DNA of 64,000 nucleotides from Elysia chlorotica. Taxonomy: Eukaryota > Mollusca > Gastropoda > Plakobranchidae. Positions 27,092-38,823 of this stretch are shown in pieces. The notes below the pieces were generated by a model, which was not told where the DNA came from, made no database searches, and saw only the letters and a list, made by a program, of their open reading frames with translations. The stretch is taken from positions 275,908 to 339,907 of the forward strand of contig RQTK01000352.1 of the NCBI GenBank assembly GCA_003991915.1, read 5' to 3'. The position numbers and the translations under genes are program-made. The number at the start of each line of letters is the position of its first letter. Position 1 is the stretch's first letter.

Positions 27092-28157
27092 TATACAACT
27101 GACGTGACGATGTATTATGCACACTGGTCTTCAAAAAGTTTACCAATTCAAATGTCCCCTTGATATGCTTTGAGGAACTGTTATCGTGGGAATGAGAAGC
27201 TTCGATTCATCAGGGCTTGGGTTTTCGGATTCATCATTTCACAACAATTGCACCAAAATGATCAATAACTTTGTATGTTCCGTGTCTACCAAAAAACGTG
27301 GACTGTACTGCAATCTGCTGTCCTATTCTACTTAGCTGAAAGGCATCCGGTCGTATTCTTACTTTCTAATTATAAGTCTAGAGTTCCATGGAGCCAAGCA
27401 GATGCTCTCTAATTTAGCATAGCTACATGTAATTTACAATGAGCTCGGGCTACATATTCAGTAATAAATTGTATGAACATGTGAATGTCATAATTCAGAA
27501 AGCATTTGTTATGATATGGGGAGCAGCGGTATTGTGAGTGGTATAGGTTTATGCAAAACTGCAGGAATATAGACCTGTTCAAAAAAGTGCGTAACAATCT
27601 CCCTGAGTTTCAAAGTTGTATAATCATCAAGTGAATTTTTATAAGTATGAGTGAATCTTCTTAGGGAACAAATCGCTCTCAAATACTGAAAAATATGAAT
27701 CAGACAAGTTTCCACCACGCACACGCTGCTCTTCAAATAAAGACTGCTCACGTTACAACCAGTGGTGAAATATTCATGTGGGATTTACTATTTACATCAA
27801 AGTTAAGATCGTCAGTCAGCAACGAAATTGAAAAACGAAGCTGTTAATGAGTGACGAGTTCCATGTACCAGTAGTACCACAGTCCTTAATGAGATCACCA
27901 ACATAGGCTGCATGTACAAGCACCGGTAGGGCCTAGTTGTGCCGAAGGTTAACGTTGTCTCCATGAGCCTGGCTGTAGCAAGGCAAGTTTAAGAATGCCC
28001 TGTAAAGAACGTGTAAGAAGTGCATAATTTTACTGTATGTTACAGACAAAAATCGGAAACTAGTCATTCTCAGGAAAGACCGAGAATTCAGTCACTGTCT
28101 GCATTTTCAGGCATCCTTGGGAGTGAACTATCTTCTGTTTTGACTGTTATTAATATG
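27092..28157. other. 3' flank of the Rab-like gene
   Basis: Unique sequence downstream, in the gene's sense, of the GTPase stop codon. No further exon or repeat recognised. Probably 3' UTR and intergenic DNA. Confidence 0.45.
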
Positions 28158-28324
28158 CTAGCAGCAGCCTTCTCTGCCTTGCGCCGTGTGTCCAGAGATT
28201 TCCTCCCCCTTGTAGATGTTGACTGTATCGTCCATCCAGGACGCCTCTAAGTCTTTCTGGGCCTTGTTGTACCTCCAGAGGAGCTGCTCGGACACCTGCG
28301 GCAGGATATCCCCCACGTTCTCAC
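28158..28324 (-). CDS. Rab-like exon 4 (C-terminal helix and CC)
   Basis: Acceptor ccctacag. It encodes ENVGDILPQVSEQLLWRYNK and ends GREGCC then TAG. It is not part of the duplicated blocks, so only one copy exists in this window. Confidence 0.88.
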
Positions 28325-28365
28325 CTGTAGGGGAGGGCGAGATTTAGAACGTAAGATTAAAAAGG

Positions 28366-28426
<61 letters not shown>

Positions 28427-30135
28427 TGTTACAACCACCTCAGACCCATTGCCAGATTAAAAGTTGCCATATCGGTTTTTATAAAAAAAAAATGCCTAGT
28501 CTTGCTATTTTTTCAAAAGCTCTATTTCTGGTTTGCCTAAAGTGGAATGAGGAGCTGTTACAGACCTGTCCGAGCAGACACCACGAAAGCTCCCTCACAG
28601 TCGTGGCTGGAGGCGAATGTCGTCATCGTGTGGTCTGCCACCGCCCGGGGCAGGTCCGACTTGTTGCCAACCAGGAAGCGGAGAGCTGCGCATGCGCCAC
28701 AGGAAGAGCAAAAGATCATTAAAACTTCAAACACATCTGTCACTAGAACAACAACAACAACAAAGGAAAAAACAAAAGAAAACAAAAAACAAGATTCGTG
28801 TCAGGGACCTAACTTATTTAGATTAAACTTTGATATCTTAGCTAACATCGCCTTGTTTTAAGTAAAGCTGTCTGTTGTGCCAATAACATCAAACGTTTGC
28901 CATTCATTCAATGAACGTATAGATATGTAAACATTTTTTAAAAGGGGTCAGAAATTGAACGTGTGCATTAAGTGTAAATGAAATAAATGAAATAATTGTC
29001 CAATCATTTTCCACCTTAAAAAATGCGTTTATGAAATCTTTATTCTTTTCGTTCCTTTTGATCTCATATGGACAAACTCGCGTACACAATATGCATACAT
29101 AGAACACCTAACTGCATAATACGTTGAAAAAGGACACATACAAATAGTTTTAAATTAAAAAGAAGACAAAGTGCCAACCTGATGGGGCGTACATCCGGGC
29201 ATCTTGATCCCAGCTGGCCAGGCCGTAGAGCGACGCTGGGTTGTCCAGGGAGAACACAAACAGCACCGCCTGGGCGTTACGGTAGAAGTTCCTGGTCAGA
29301 GTGCGGTACCTTTCGCTCCCGGCTGTGTCGCACAGGGATATCTTGGGAGGAAATAGCAAGGATTGAATTGTTTCACACACGTAGTTTAAAAATCTAAGCC
29401 TATGCGATTTTCTCTCGATTACTAGATTCACTGCTGTGTGAGTCTTTCATTCTACCTCTCATTAAATCTGCCTCTCCCTCAATCTAACTTCTTTCACGAT
29501 GTCTCCTTTATACCCAAAGGTTTGTTTTATTGTGCTTCATTTTCCTAATTGATAACAAATCTTTAGCAGACCTTTTCAAAAAAAATATTTTCAGAACAGT
29601 ATTGTGAGCTGGGATACCAGATAGTGAAATACAATGCCTTCAGACCACAATCTTTTTAGTTTTTTCGTAGCTTAAAGCCATAATTTTTCGCGATGCCTTA
29701 AAGTATATTAAAAATAAGTTTATGGAATGTAAAAATATATGTACTTAAGTTAAAGTGCACATAATTTTGTGAGAGATTAATTTCATTTATGAACTAAAAA
29801 ATCCATTTCCAACACAGACTATTTAGTGCAAGCACAGCTGCGTGCAAGGTAAATTTAGAATGTAGATAAAACTTAGAGAGTGTAGTCTCAAGTTGGATGC
29901 GATACGTGGAAAGGCTTGAGATCGCTTTGTTGTCAATAGATAATACAGACATAGAACAAACAGCAACGATTAGTCCTTCGGTACAATACTGTGCTACATA
30001 CTTTATCAGTCCACACGGTGCTTTTTTTGTTATCTACATTGTAATATAATAGAGGATGAAAACTTGAAAAGCTCACGTAAAGAACTACATCACAGAAAAA
30101 ATAAACAAGCCCTGCATACACCCATTGCTCCACAT

Positions 30136-30184
<49 letters not shown>

Positions 30185-32133
30185 CACACACACACACACA
30201 CACACACAAACAAACAAACAAAAGACCGCGACGTCTAGTAGTCTTGAGAAAAGTTTCGATTTAACTGGCTCTTCAACTTTGTGAGTCTCACTGCACACTA
30301 ACAAGTGTCAGGATACAGGATTCCCTGTACACGCACGAGCGTGCTTTATGGGACACGCATCGTTCAATCGTTCGTTTATGCTTTATTAATTTTTTGAACA
30401 TCACTTTTTAGTGTAGTTAAGCAATTGTTATAACATGGGTCGGTATTTTTTATCTGTTTAATCTTTTTCACAGCTGCATTTAAGTAGTTTTGTGTCGTGT
30501 TCATTAATGTCAAATGTAAGAAAAGTTTGGCGTGTTTCACTGTATTGTATAACTTTATAAGGTTGGTCCGAGAATTTTTTTTATTAATAGCTAGATCTAG
30601 ACAATGATAATATTGTAGTTACAGCATTTTGGTAAATAGAGGAATTAGTTTAAAAAGAAGCAAATTTAGTCAAAGGTACACTATGAAATATTGATTGGCA
30701 GTCATACATGTCTTCTGTTTGAGGTACAGAAGACAAAACACATTCTAGTGGGGATCCTGACTTTAGACCTATTTTTTTAGTAACATATTTTATTAATATC
30801 TAACAACATGGGTCGTATAAAAAAGAAAATTAAACTCCATTGTAGATGCACAACACTAATATTCATGTTTCTCAATCGTAAGATGGGGATTTAGTGTATC
30901 AAAGATAGACCAGAAACCAAAGAACAGCATTTTGGCTTAACTTTCAAGATGCTAATAAAACAATAAGATTGAATCTGGTGTGCTTCACGGTGTATAATAA
31001 GCAGTTTCAGTTTCAAGCTCTTAAGTAAATATTTTCTCCGTGCACTTTACCTTACAGTTACAGGGTGTCAGAGCTACAAGTCAAAGATCAGCAATTGATT
31101 TTTTCTATAACGAAAAAATGTGGTGATATCGTGCTGAAAAATCTATTAGAACGAAAGTTAGAATGTAAAATATGGGCGGAAATTCAGGATCTTAGCAGGA
31201 TACAAATGTTTCCTGTCATACCAAAAGGATCCTAGACCGTGGTAATATAATGCATGTTTAAATAACATATTGACACAATGTCATGCTTTAAGAATAAGAC
31301 TAGCCTCTACACATGTTCTCCTGGTGTGATGAGAAAACATACATACAAGACCATACGCTGCATAATCGATTGTGCACTGTGCGCATGAACGTAAATGGTT
31401 TATAACTAATTGTGGGTCTAAAAAACTAGAGCAAAACTGTTTTAGACTACGAATTATAATAAGGCGTGACGGTAAAAGCGTGCCTGGGTTTTAATTCGGA
31501 TATTTAGTTTTAGTGAACTCTATTTTGTATACTCCATTTTTTGTGTGTACCAAAATTGCAATCTTGAGCTCTGACAGTATTGCATAGAAATGATAATATT
31601 ATGGGCAAATGAGTTGTGTGGGGAAAATGCGTGTAAGACAGTCGTATCTGCCTATCATATAGGTATTACTACTAAGTCTGGTGAAGAGTACGAAAAACCC
31701 AGGTGGTGTGTTCAGCCTCAAAGAAAGACCCAACCAACCTTTAGAAAAACTCTACTTTGTGGCCCCTTATTCATTTATCCTGTTTTTTTTTTTGTTTTTT
31801 TTTTTTACTTTGTACAATGGAAAACTGACACAATGTATCTGACTACAACTGAGAGAAATAAAAAAAAATTCTAACAAACAAAATTAATAGAGAACGTTAT
31901 CATCGAGAAGACTGTACTTGCGCAGACGAGTTAATAAAAAAAATATGCGTGATAAGTATAATTTTATACTGGCTCATAATTCAATCCTACTAAAAGAAAT
32001 GCGCGAAGTATGCCCAGAAAAAGTGCATACGGCTCAGTTGTCTTGTTTTGAAAACAAGTAAACTGATATTTAGATGTGAATTCTACCAATATAACAATTA
32101 TTAATAAAGCAGACCCTCCCCCCCCCCCCTCTT

Positions 32134-32173
<40 letters not shown>

Positions 32174-33088
32174 TCCCCCCCCTCTCTCTCTCTCTCGCTC
32201 GCTCGCTCGCTCAGTGTCTTTGATCGCCTTTGTGTCTCTGTGATAATGCATATACATGTTGTATATAATAATCTCTACATTTTTTACCTATAGATAAATC
32301 CACGAATTAATCTACCTCTTTTACACGATTGCATCCAAAGACCTATCCCACATCCAACATATATTCCTGGTTTAACCCTTCTAGCTCCCTGAAGGAGACT
32401 CATATACCGCGATGGATCCCAAGTCTAATGTCTGATAACTTAACGTGCTGACACACAGAGTCTGCGTGAGGGATACACGGACTCTTGTCTCACATTATGC
32501 TGGCACCGATTCAACTAATTGGGGACCAAATTCTACAGAATTAAGAAATTTTGCCCGGTTGTGAGTTCCAACCGCCCAACCAGGTATCTCCCGATTGGTA
32601 CCCAACACCCTACCACTTGCGTTTGCTCGCCCCTCCCCCTTTTTCATTAGCATCCAACAGTTTATTACTAGACGGTCTCACTTCTACGCCCCCCCCCAAA
32701 ACCACACACACACATACACATACACACACGAGACTCCTCTCCACTCCTTAGCATGGAGCGGTTAAGTACTAGCCAGTCTCACCCCTACGACTCCCCCCCC
32801 CCCCCCCAACCACACACACACATACACATACACACACGAGACTCCTCTCCACTCCTTAGCATGGAGCGGTTAAGTACTAGCCAGTCTCACCTCTACTTGA
32901 GAGCCCCCCACGGCCTGCCTGGTGACGCACATGTCCAGGCCCAGCGTAAGGTTCCGCAGGTGGGAGAAATCCTCGTCCTTGATCCTGAAGAAGATGGACG
33001 TCTTCCCGACGCCCATGTCGCCCAGGAGGAGCACTTTGAACCGCGCCGCTGGAAACGTGCTGGCTCTCCGCCTGGACTGTGGCGCCAT
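28158..33088 (-). CDS. Rab-like small GTPase, complete four-exon gene
   Basis: Exons 33088-32891, 29341-29179, 28685-28566 and 28324-28158 join in phase (0, 1, 1) into 215 codons and TAG. All G motifs are present: P-loop GDMGVGKTS, a switch I Thr in LTLGLDM, DTAGSERY in switch II, NKSD and SARTG. RYRTLTRNFYRNAQAVLFVF is typical of the Rab family, as is the terminal CC, which predicts double geranylgeranylation and membrane attachment. Odd points: the usual Trp before DTAG is Cys (LCDTAG), and the N-terminus has a basic SRRR patch. I cannot assign it to a named Rab; it looks divergent and possibly lineage-specific. The start ATG at 33086-33088 is the only one upstream of the P-loop in frame. 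The gene is convergent to TMX3. Its first exon and its middle exons both recur in a scrambled partial copy at 35.5-37.3 kb. Confidence 0.88.
28369..28424. repeat. (GA)n microsatellite
   Basis: About 28 GA units in Rab-like intron 3, just outside duplicated block CB. Confidence 0.95.
28566..28685 (-). CDS. Rab-like exon 3 (NKSD and SAR motifs)
   Basis: Acceptor gcatgcgcag and donor CAG|gtctgt. It encodes LRFLVGNKSDLPRAVADHTM through FVVSART: the G4 guanine-specificity motif and the G5 motif. Confidence 0.9.
29179..29341 (-). CDS. Rab-like exon 2 (switch II)
   Basis: Acceptor tatttcctcccaag and donor CAG|gttggc. It encodes ISLCDTAGSERYRTLTRNFY through DNPASLYGLASWDQDARMYAPS. The frame is open here, unlike its duplicate at 37186-37349. 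Confidence 0.9.
29406..32348. other. Rab-like intron 1, mostly unique
   Basis: Contains (CT)n/(CA)n at 30137-30206, block P at 30897-31359 and a C/CT-rich tract at 32115-32215. No other exon seen on either strand. Confidence 0.6.
30897..31359 (+). repeat. Duplicated block P, original copy
   Basis: 463 bases beginning TATCAAAGATAGACCAGAAA recur without indels at 36021-36483; at least one substitution is seen (CTGGTG versus CTGATG). Both flanks are unrelated between copies. Confidence 0.92.
32349..32637 (-). mobile_element. CAACT-family SINE (copy 7)
   Basis: CATCCAACATATATTCCTGG, CTAATGTCTGATAACTTAAC, CACAGAGTCTGCGTGAGG, then the head region ending TTTGCTCGCCCCTCCCCC. It lies inside duplicated block A and recurs at 35057-35350. 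Confidence 0.7.
32640..32890. repeat. Tandem repeat carrying extra splice-donor copies
   Basis: A unit of about 100 bases (C run, CACACATACACA, CGAGACTCCTCTCCACTCC, then CTAGCCAGTCTCACC) is present twice before exon 1 and only once in the second block A. Each unit ends with a - strand donor-like GTGAGACTGG. Confidence 0.8.
32891..33088 (-). CDS. Rab-like exon 1 (start codon and P-loop)
   Basis: ATG at 33086-33088. It encodes 66 residues: MAPQSRRRASTFPAARFK, then VLLLGDMGVGKTSIFFRI, then the switch I region LTLGLDM, to SQVE with donor gtgaga. Phase 0 end. Confidence 0.9.
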
Positions 33089-33114
33089 GGGAGAAGCGTG
33101 GGGGTGGGTCGCAG

Positions 33115-33770
33115 CCTCGCAAGCTCTCTCCTAATTCAACGCCCCCGTGGTTCCAGACAGATATTATAAATTTATATACGTGGATGGCTCGAAGGCAACT
33201 GCGCAGGGTAGGGCCACAGCCTGGTCCTATTTCAACGTCTTTGATGTTCCTAATGGGGTTATATAAGTGGATATGCCCATCGACTAATGTCTGATAATCT
33301 TTACGCGCTATGCCCCTGGTCGGACAGCGGCACCATGGCAAGGGCACAGGGGTGGGGCACACACTCACAGCCTGGCAAGCTCTCTCCTAATTCAACGTCC
33401 TCTATGTCCTCAGGAGGGAATATATAAGTGGATGGGTTGAAGGACTAATGTCCAATGATTCTTACCTGTTATCAACTAGAGGGAAACCCATGGCAACGTT
33501 CGCGGGGAAGGGGAACGGCCCGGCAAGCTCTCTCCTAAAGCAGCGCCTTTTTGGTTCCAAATAGGAAATATTTAAGTGAATTAGTCCAAAGACTAATGAT
33601 TATTTTTACATCTGTCATTAGAGACAGGGCGAGGTTTACAGGGTCAAATATTTTGGTAACAACTCAACCAGTGGGAAGTAAGGGCGCCCTGAGCGGAAAT
33701 AGAACCCGGGACCTACTGGTTAGAAACCGCGGGCTCTACCGACTGGGCTACCTCGCCTTAGCCTCGCAGT
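33115..33770 (-). mobile_element. Array of truncated SINE bodies upstream of the GTPase
   Basis: The phrase CAAGCTCTCTCCTAATTCAA and a following TATAAGTGGATGG...GACTAATGTC recur in degenerate form near 33115, 33212, 33371 and 33518. They match the CAACT-family SINE body. The last unit ends in a good tRNA-like head on the - strand (TAGCCCAGTCGGTAGAG at the A box, CCCGGGTTCTA at the B box). The array starts 27 bases from the GTPase start codon, so it covers its presumed promoter. Confidence 0.65.
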
Positions 33771-33780
33771 GATGGTGGCA

Positions 33781-34189
33781 GCACCAGCTTTTTCTGGCAT
33801 TAATTTGTAGGCCTGATTGGGCCGTCGTCGGACTTTTCAAGGAGAAACAACTCAAAATGTTTCTTCAGAACCTGGTGATGGAAGCCTTACACTGTTCAAT
33901 CTAGTAAAAGGACCACTGACGAGGTTTCACACAGAAACACTTCACAAAGTCAGATAACCTTTCAGCGTCGTACTCTACTTACTTGTTATAGGCCACAAAG
34001 TAAATGGGTTGTCTAGATTGGCGGAAACATTTATTTTATCATTTTTATTTTTTCAAACGCGAACATAATTGCAATTCATAGACATCTAAATACATCGGCG
34101 TTTAATGACTTTGTTTTTTTTTTCTTTGAACATCTTGTACTGGTTTGAAATATACAAATGGTAAAATTAAGGACAAACGGTTATGCAGC
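33781..34189 (+). repeat. Duplicated block M, copy 1
   Basis: About 409 bases beginning CACCAGCTTTTTCTGGCATT recur at 38414-38823 with a handful of substitutions. Flanks differ. Confidence 0.9.
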
Positions 34190-34857
34190 ATCTTTAAATA
34201 CTTTAATCGAACCGAGGAATGAACAAGGTTCAAACATACTTGCAAAAATACATTTTTATTAACATTAAAAAATAAGTAAAGTAAAAATTATGATTCTCTG
34301 TGCAGAGTCACGAGATCAACCAAGGAAAATGTTTTTGAAACACAGGCAGATCTTTATACTGAAGTACTTTTATTTCAACCTTAATAAACTTTCATTTCTC
34401 TTTCATCGATGAGCTTATCAAGAAAAATTGCTACCTTTCTAAAAAACGAGCCATATCCTAGAAACACCATGAAGGGAACATTTCCTGCATATTAACCTTT
34501 AAACTAAAGACCTTTGTGGTTTATATTAATTATAAATAGGTCAACTATACACTAACATACCTATTCACTAGGAGCATTGCTTTAGTGTTTGAAACCAACA
34601 GGCTTGACTTGCAACTTGCAAGATCAGGAAGACAAGGGAGGCGCTAGCGGGGGAGAGTTTCTCATTATCAACAGCAGTGTTCAGTTTCGAGTTACCGGAA
34701 AGTTTTGAAGGTCAGTCAAAACACTGACTTGAGTGCAGTCACTGCCCCTAGTGACACGGAACCTAAAACCGGAATGGTGCACGTCAATGCGTGGCTAATT
34801 ATTATGTTACACTAGGCTTTCTTTCCTGTGTAAATATCTCTGGGTAATAGGCCTACT
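34190..34857. other. Unique spacer between duplicated blocks
   Basis: AT-rich sequence, no feature recognised. Confidence 0.5.
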
Positions 34858-35056
34858 CCCCCCCCCCCCCCCACTCTCTCTCTCTCTCTCTCTCCCCCCC
34901 CTCTCTCTCTCTCTCGCTCGCTCGCTCGCTCAGTGTCTTTGATCGCCTTTGTGTCTCTGTGATAATGCATATACATGTTGTATATAATAATCTCTACATT
35001 TTTTACCTATAGATAAATCCACGAATTAATCTACCTCTTTTACACGATTGCATCCA

Positions 35057-35350
35057 AAGACCTATCCCACATCCAACATATATTCCTGGTTTAACCCTTC
35101 TAGCTCCCTGAAGGAGACTCATATACCGCGATGGATCCCAAGTCTAATGTCTGATAACTTAACGTGCTGACACACAGAGTCTGCGTGAGGGATACACAGA
35201 CTCTTGTCTCACATTATGCTGGCACCGATTCAACTAATTGGGGACCAAATTCCACAGAATTAAGAAATGTTGCTCGATTGTGAGTTCCAACCGGCCAACC
35301 GGGTATCTCCCGATTGGTACCCAACACCCTACCACTTGCGTTTGCTCGCC
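35057..35350 (-). mobile_element. CAACT-family SINE (copy 7, duplicated)
   Basis: Near-identical to 32349-32637; carried along by the block A duplication rather than an independent insertion. Confidence 0.7.
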
Positions 35351-35502
35351 CCTCCCCCTTTTTTCATTAGCATCCAACGGTTTATTACTAGACGGTCTCA
35401 CCTCTACGCCCCCCCCCAAAACCACACACACACACACACACACACACACGAGACCCCTCTCCACTCCTTAGCATGGAGCGGTTAAGTACTAGCCAGTCTC
35501 AC

Positions 35503-35700
35503 CTCTACTTGAGAGCCCCCCACGGCCTGCCTGGTGACGCACATGTCCAGGCCCAGCGTAAGGTTCCGCAGGTGGGAGAAATCCTCGTCCTTGATCCTGA
35601 AGAAGATGGACGTCTTCCCGACGCCCATGTCGCCCAGGAGGAGCACTTTGAACCGCGCCGCTGGAAACGTGCTGGCTCTCCGCCTGGACTGTGGCGCCAT
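35503..35700 (-). pseudogene. Rab-like exon 1, second copy (intact)
   Basis: Encodes the same 66 residues as 32891-33088, with start codon and donor intact. Upstream exons in this copy are out of order, so it cannot form a gene alone. It could act as an alternative first exon by splicing to 29341, skipping the nearer copy; the protein would be unchanged. Expression is unknown. Confidence 0.75.
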
Positions 35701-36020
35701 GGGGGAAAGCGTGGGGGTGGGTCGCAGCCTCGCAAGCTCTCTCCTAATTCAACGCCCCCGTGGTTCCAGACAGATATTATAAATTTATATACGTGGATGG
35801 CTCGAAGGCAACTGCGCAGGGTAGGGCCACAGCCTGGTCCTATTTCAACGTCTTTGATGTTCCTAATGGGGTTATATAAGTGGATATGCCCATCGACTAA
35901 TGTCTGATAATCTTTACGCGCTATGCCCCTGGTCGGACAGCGGCACCATGGCAAGGGCACATGGGTGGGGCACACACTCACAGCCTGGCAAGCTCTCTCC
36001 TAATTCAACGTCTTCTATGG

Positions 36021-36483
36021 TATCAAAGATAGACCAGAAACCAAAGAACAGCATTTTGGCTTAACTTTCAAGATGCTAATAAAACAATAAGATTGAATCT
36101 GATGTGCTTCACGGTGTATAATAAGCAGTTTCAGTTTCAAGCTCTTAAGTAAATATTTTCTCCGTGCACTTTACCTTACAGTTACAGGGTGTCAGAGCTA
36201 CAAGTCAAAGATCAGCAATTGATTTTTTCTATAACGAAAAAATGTGGTGATATCGTGCTGAAAAATCTATTAGAACGAAAGTTAGAATGTAAAATATGGG
36301 CGGAAATTCAGGATCTTAGCAGGATACAAATGTTTCCTGTCATACCAAAAGGATCCTAGACCGTGGTAATATAATGCATGTTTAAATAACATATTGACAC
36401 AATGTCATGCTTTAAGAATAAGACTAGCCTCTACACATGTTCTCCTGGTGTGATGAGAAAACATACATACAAGACCATACGCT
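36021..36483 (+). repeat. Duplicated block P, second copy
   Basis: Copy of 30897-31359, fused on its left to block A and on its right to block CB with no spacer. Confidence 0.92.
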
Positions 36484-36572
36484 TTTTAAAAAAAAAAAAT
36501 GCCTAGTCTTGCTATTTTTTCAAAAGCTCTATTTCTGGTTTGCCTAAAGTGGAATGAGGAGCTGTTACAGAC

Positions 36573-36692
36573 CTGTCCGAGCAGACACCACGAAAGCTCC
36601 CTCACAGTCGTGGCTGGAGGCGAATGTCGTCATCGTGTGGTCTGCCACCGCCCGGGGCAGGTCCGACTTGTTGCCAACCAGGAAGCGGAGAG
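36573..36692 (-). pseudogene. Rab-like exon 3, second copy
   Basis: Identical in translation to 28566-28685, but upstream of a first exon in the gene's sense and without an exon 4 downstream before the next first exon. It cannot serve this gene in normal linear splicing. Confidence 0.8.
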
Positions 36693-37185
36693 CTGCGCAT
36701 GCGCCACAGGAAGAGCAAAAGATCATTAAAACTTCAAACACATCTGTCACTAGAACAACAACAACAACAAAGGAAAAAACAAAAGAAAACAAAAAACAAG
36801 ATTCGTGTCAGGGACCTAACTTATTTAGATTAAACTTTGATATCTTAGCTAACATCGCCTTGTTTTAAGTAAAGCTGTCTGTTGTGCCAATAACATCAAA
36901 CGTTTGCCATTCATTCAATGAACGTATAGATATGTAAACATTTTTTAAAAGGGGTCAGAAATTGAACGTGTGCATTAAGTGTAAATGAAATAAATGAAAT
37001 AATTGTCCAATCATTTTCCACCTTAAAAAATGCGTTTATGAAATCTTTATTCTTTTCGTTCCTTTTGATCTCATATGGACAAACTCGCGTACACAATATG
37101 CATACATAGAACACCTAACTGCATAATACGTTGAAAAAGGACACATACAAATAGTTTTAAATTAAAAAGAAGACAAAGTGCCAAC

Positions 37186-37349
37186 CTGATGGGGCGTACA
37201 TTCCGGGCATCTTGATCCCAGCTGGCCAGGCCGTAGAGCGACGCTGGGTTGTCCAGGGAGAACACAAACAGCACCGCCTGGGCGTTACGGTAGAAGTTCC
37301 TGGTCAGAGTGCGGTACCTTTCGCTCCCGGCTGTGTCGCACAGGGATAT
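37186..37349 (-). pseudogene. Rab-like exon 2, second copy, frameshifted
   Basis: Same as 29179-29341 except for one extra base (attccgg versus atccgg on +). That shifts the frame after WDQDAR and destroys the MYAPS end and the downstream splice phase. Confidence 0.85.
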
Positions 37350-37435
37350 CTTGGGAGGAAATAGCAAGGATTGAATTGTTTCACACACGTAGTTTAAAAA
37401 TCTAAGCCTATGCAGTTGTATTGAATTGTAAGTAC

Positions 37436-37546
37436 AACTTTGTAGAGATTGGCAGATTGATGTACTCGTTGTTTTATGGTTTTAAGTTCTGTTCTATAGA
37501 TTTTATATTTTTAAACAACAACAAAAAAGAGCCCACTTGATAATCA
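37436..37546 (+). repeat. Older repeat O, copy 1
   Basis: TTTGTAGAGATTGGCAGAT, TGTTTTATGGTTTTAAGTTC and AAAAAAGAGCCCAC recur at 41517-41612 with clear divergence, so this duplication is older than blocks A, P, CB and M. Confidence 0.7.
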
Positions 37547-37631
37547 AAACGCAAAAACGCAAACATCGTTTGTAACCACTTGAAATTATTTGAATCTGAC
37601 ATTGTTATTAAATTCATTTTCAAAATTTCAA

Positions 37632-38413
<782 letters not shown>

Positions 38414-38823
38414 AGCACCAGCTTTTTCTGGCATTAATTTGTGAGCCTGATTGGGCCGTCGTCGGACTTTTCAAGGAGAAACAACTCAAAATGTTTCTTC
38501 AGAACCTGGTGATGGAAGCCTTACACTGTTCAATCTAGTAAAAGGACCACTGACGAGGTTTCACACAGAAACACTTCACAAAGTCAGATAACCTTTCAGC
38601 GTCATACTCTACTTACTTGTTATAGGCCACAAAGTAAATGGGTTGTCTAGATTGGCGGAAACATTTATTTTATCATTTTTATTTTTTCAAACGCGAACAT
38701 AATTGCAATCCATAGACATCTAAATACATCGGCGTTTAATGACTTTGTTTTGTTTTTTTTCTTTGAACATCTTGTACTGGTTTGAAATATACAAATGGTA
38801 AAATTAAGGACAAACGGTTATGC
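38414..38823 (+). repeat. Duplicated block M, second copy
   Basis: Copy of 33781-34189, ending at GGACAAACGGTTATGCA, after which the flanks differ. Confidence 0.9.

Larger units (their letters stand above)
28484..29405 (+). repeat. Duplicated block CB, original copy
   Basis: About 922 bases holding Rab-like exons 3 and 2 match 36491-37413 at a constant offset of 8007. The offset becomes 8008 after a single inserted T in the second copy. Homology stops at 29405, where gattttctctcg replaces agttgtattg. Confidence 0.93.
34858..36019 (+). repeat. Duplicated block A, second copy
   Basis: From the C/CT tract and the CTCGCTCGCTCGCTCAGTG phrase to AATTCAACGTCTTCTATGG, this copies 32.1-33.4 kb, including the SINE, Rab-like exon 1 and part of the SINE array. 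It has one instead of two units of the donor-bearing tandem repeat. It stops inside the SINE array and is fused directly to block P. Confidence 0.92.
36491..37413 (+). repeat. Duplicated block CB, second copy
   Basis: Copy of 28484-29405. The left junction lies in an A run (gctttttaaa...), which gives a few bases of possible microhomology. Confidence 0.92.

Noticed and set aside
33601..33770. tRNA gene on - (A box TAGCCCAGTCGG, B box-like CCCGGGTTCTA)
   Set aside because: It is fused to the SINE body and the stems do not close as a working tRNA.
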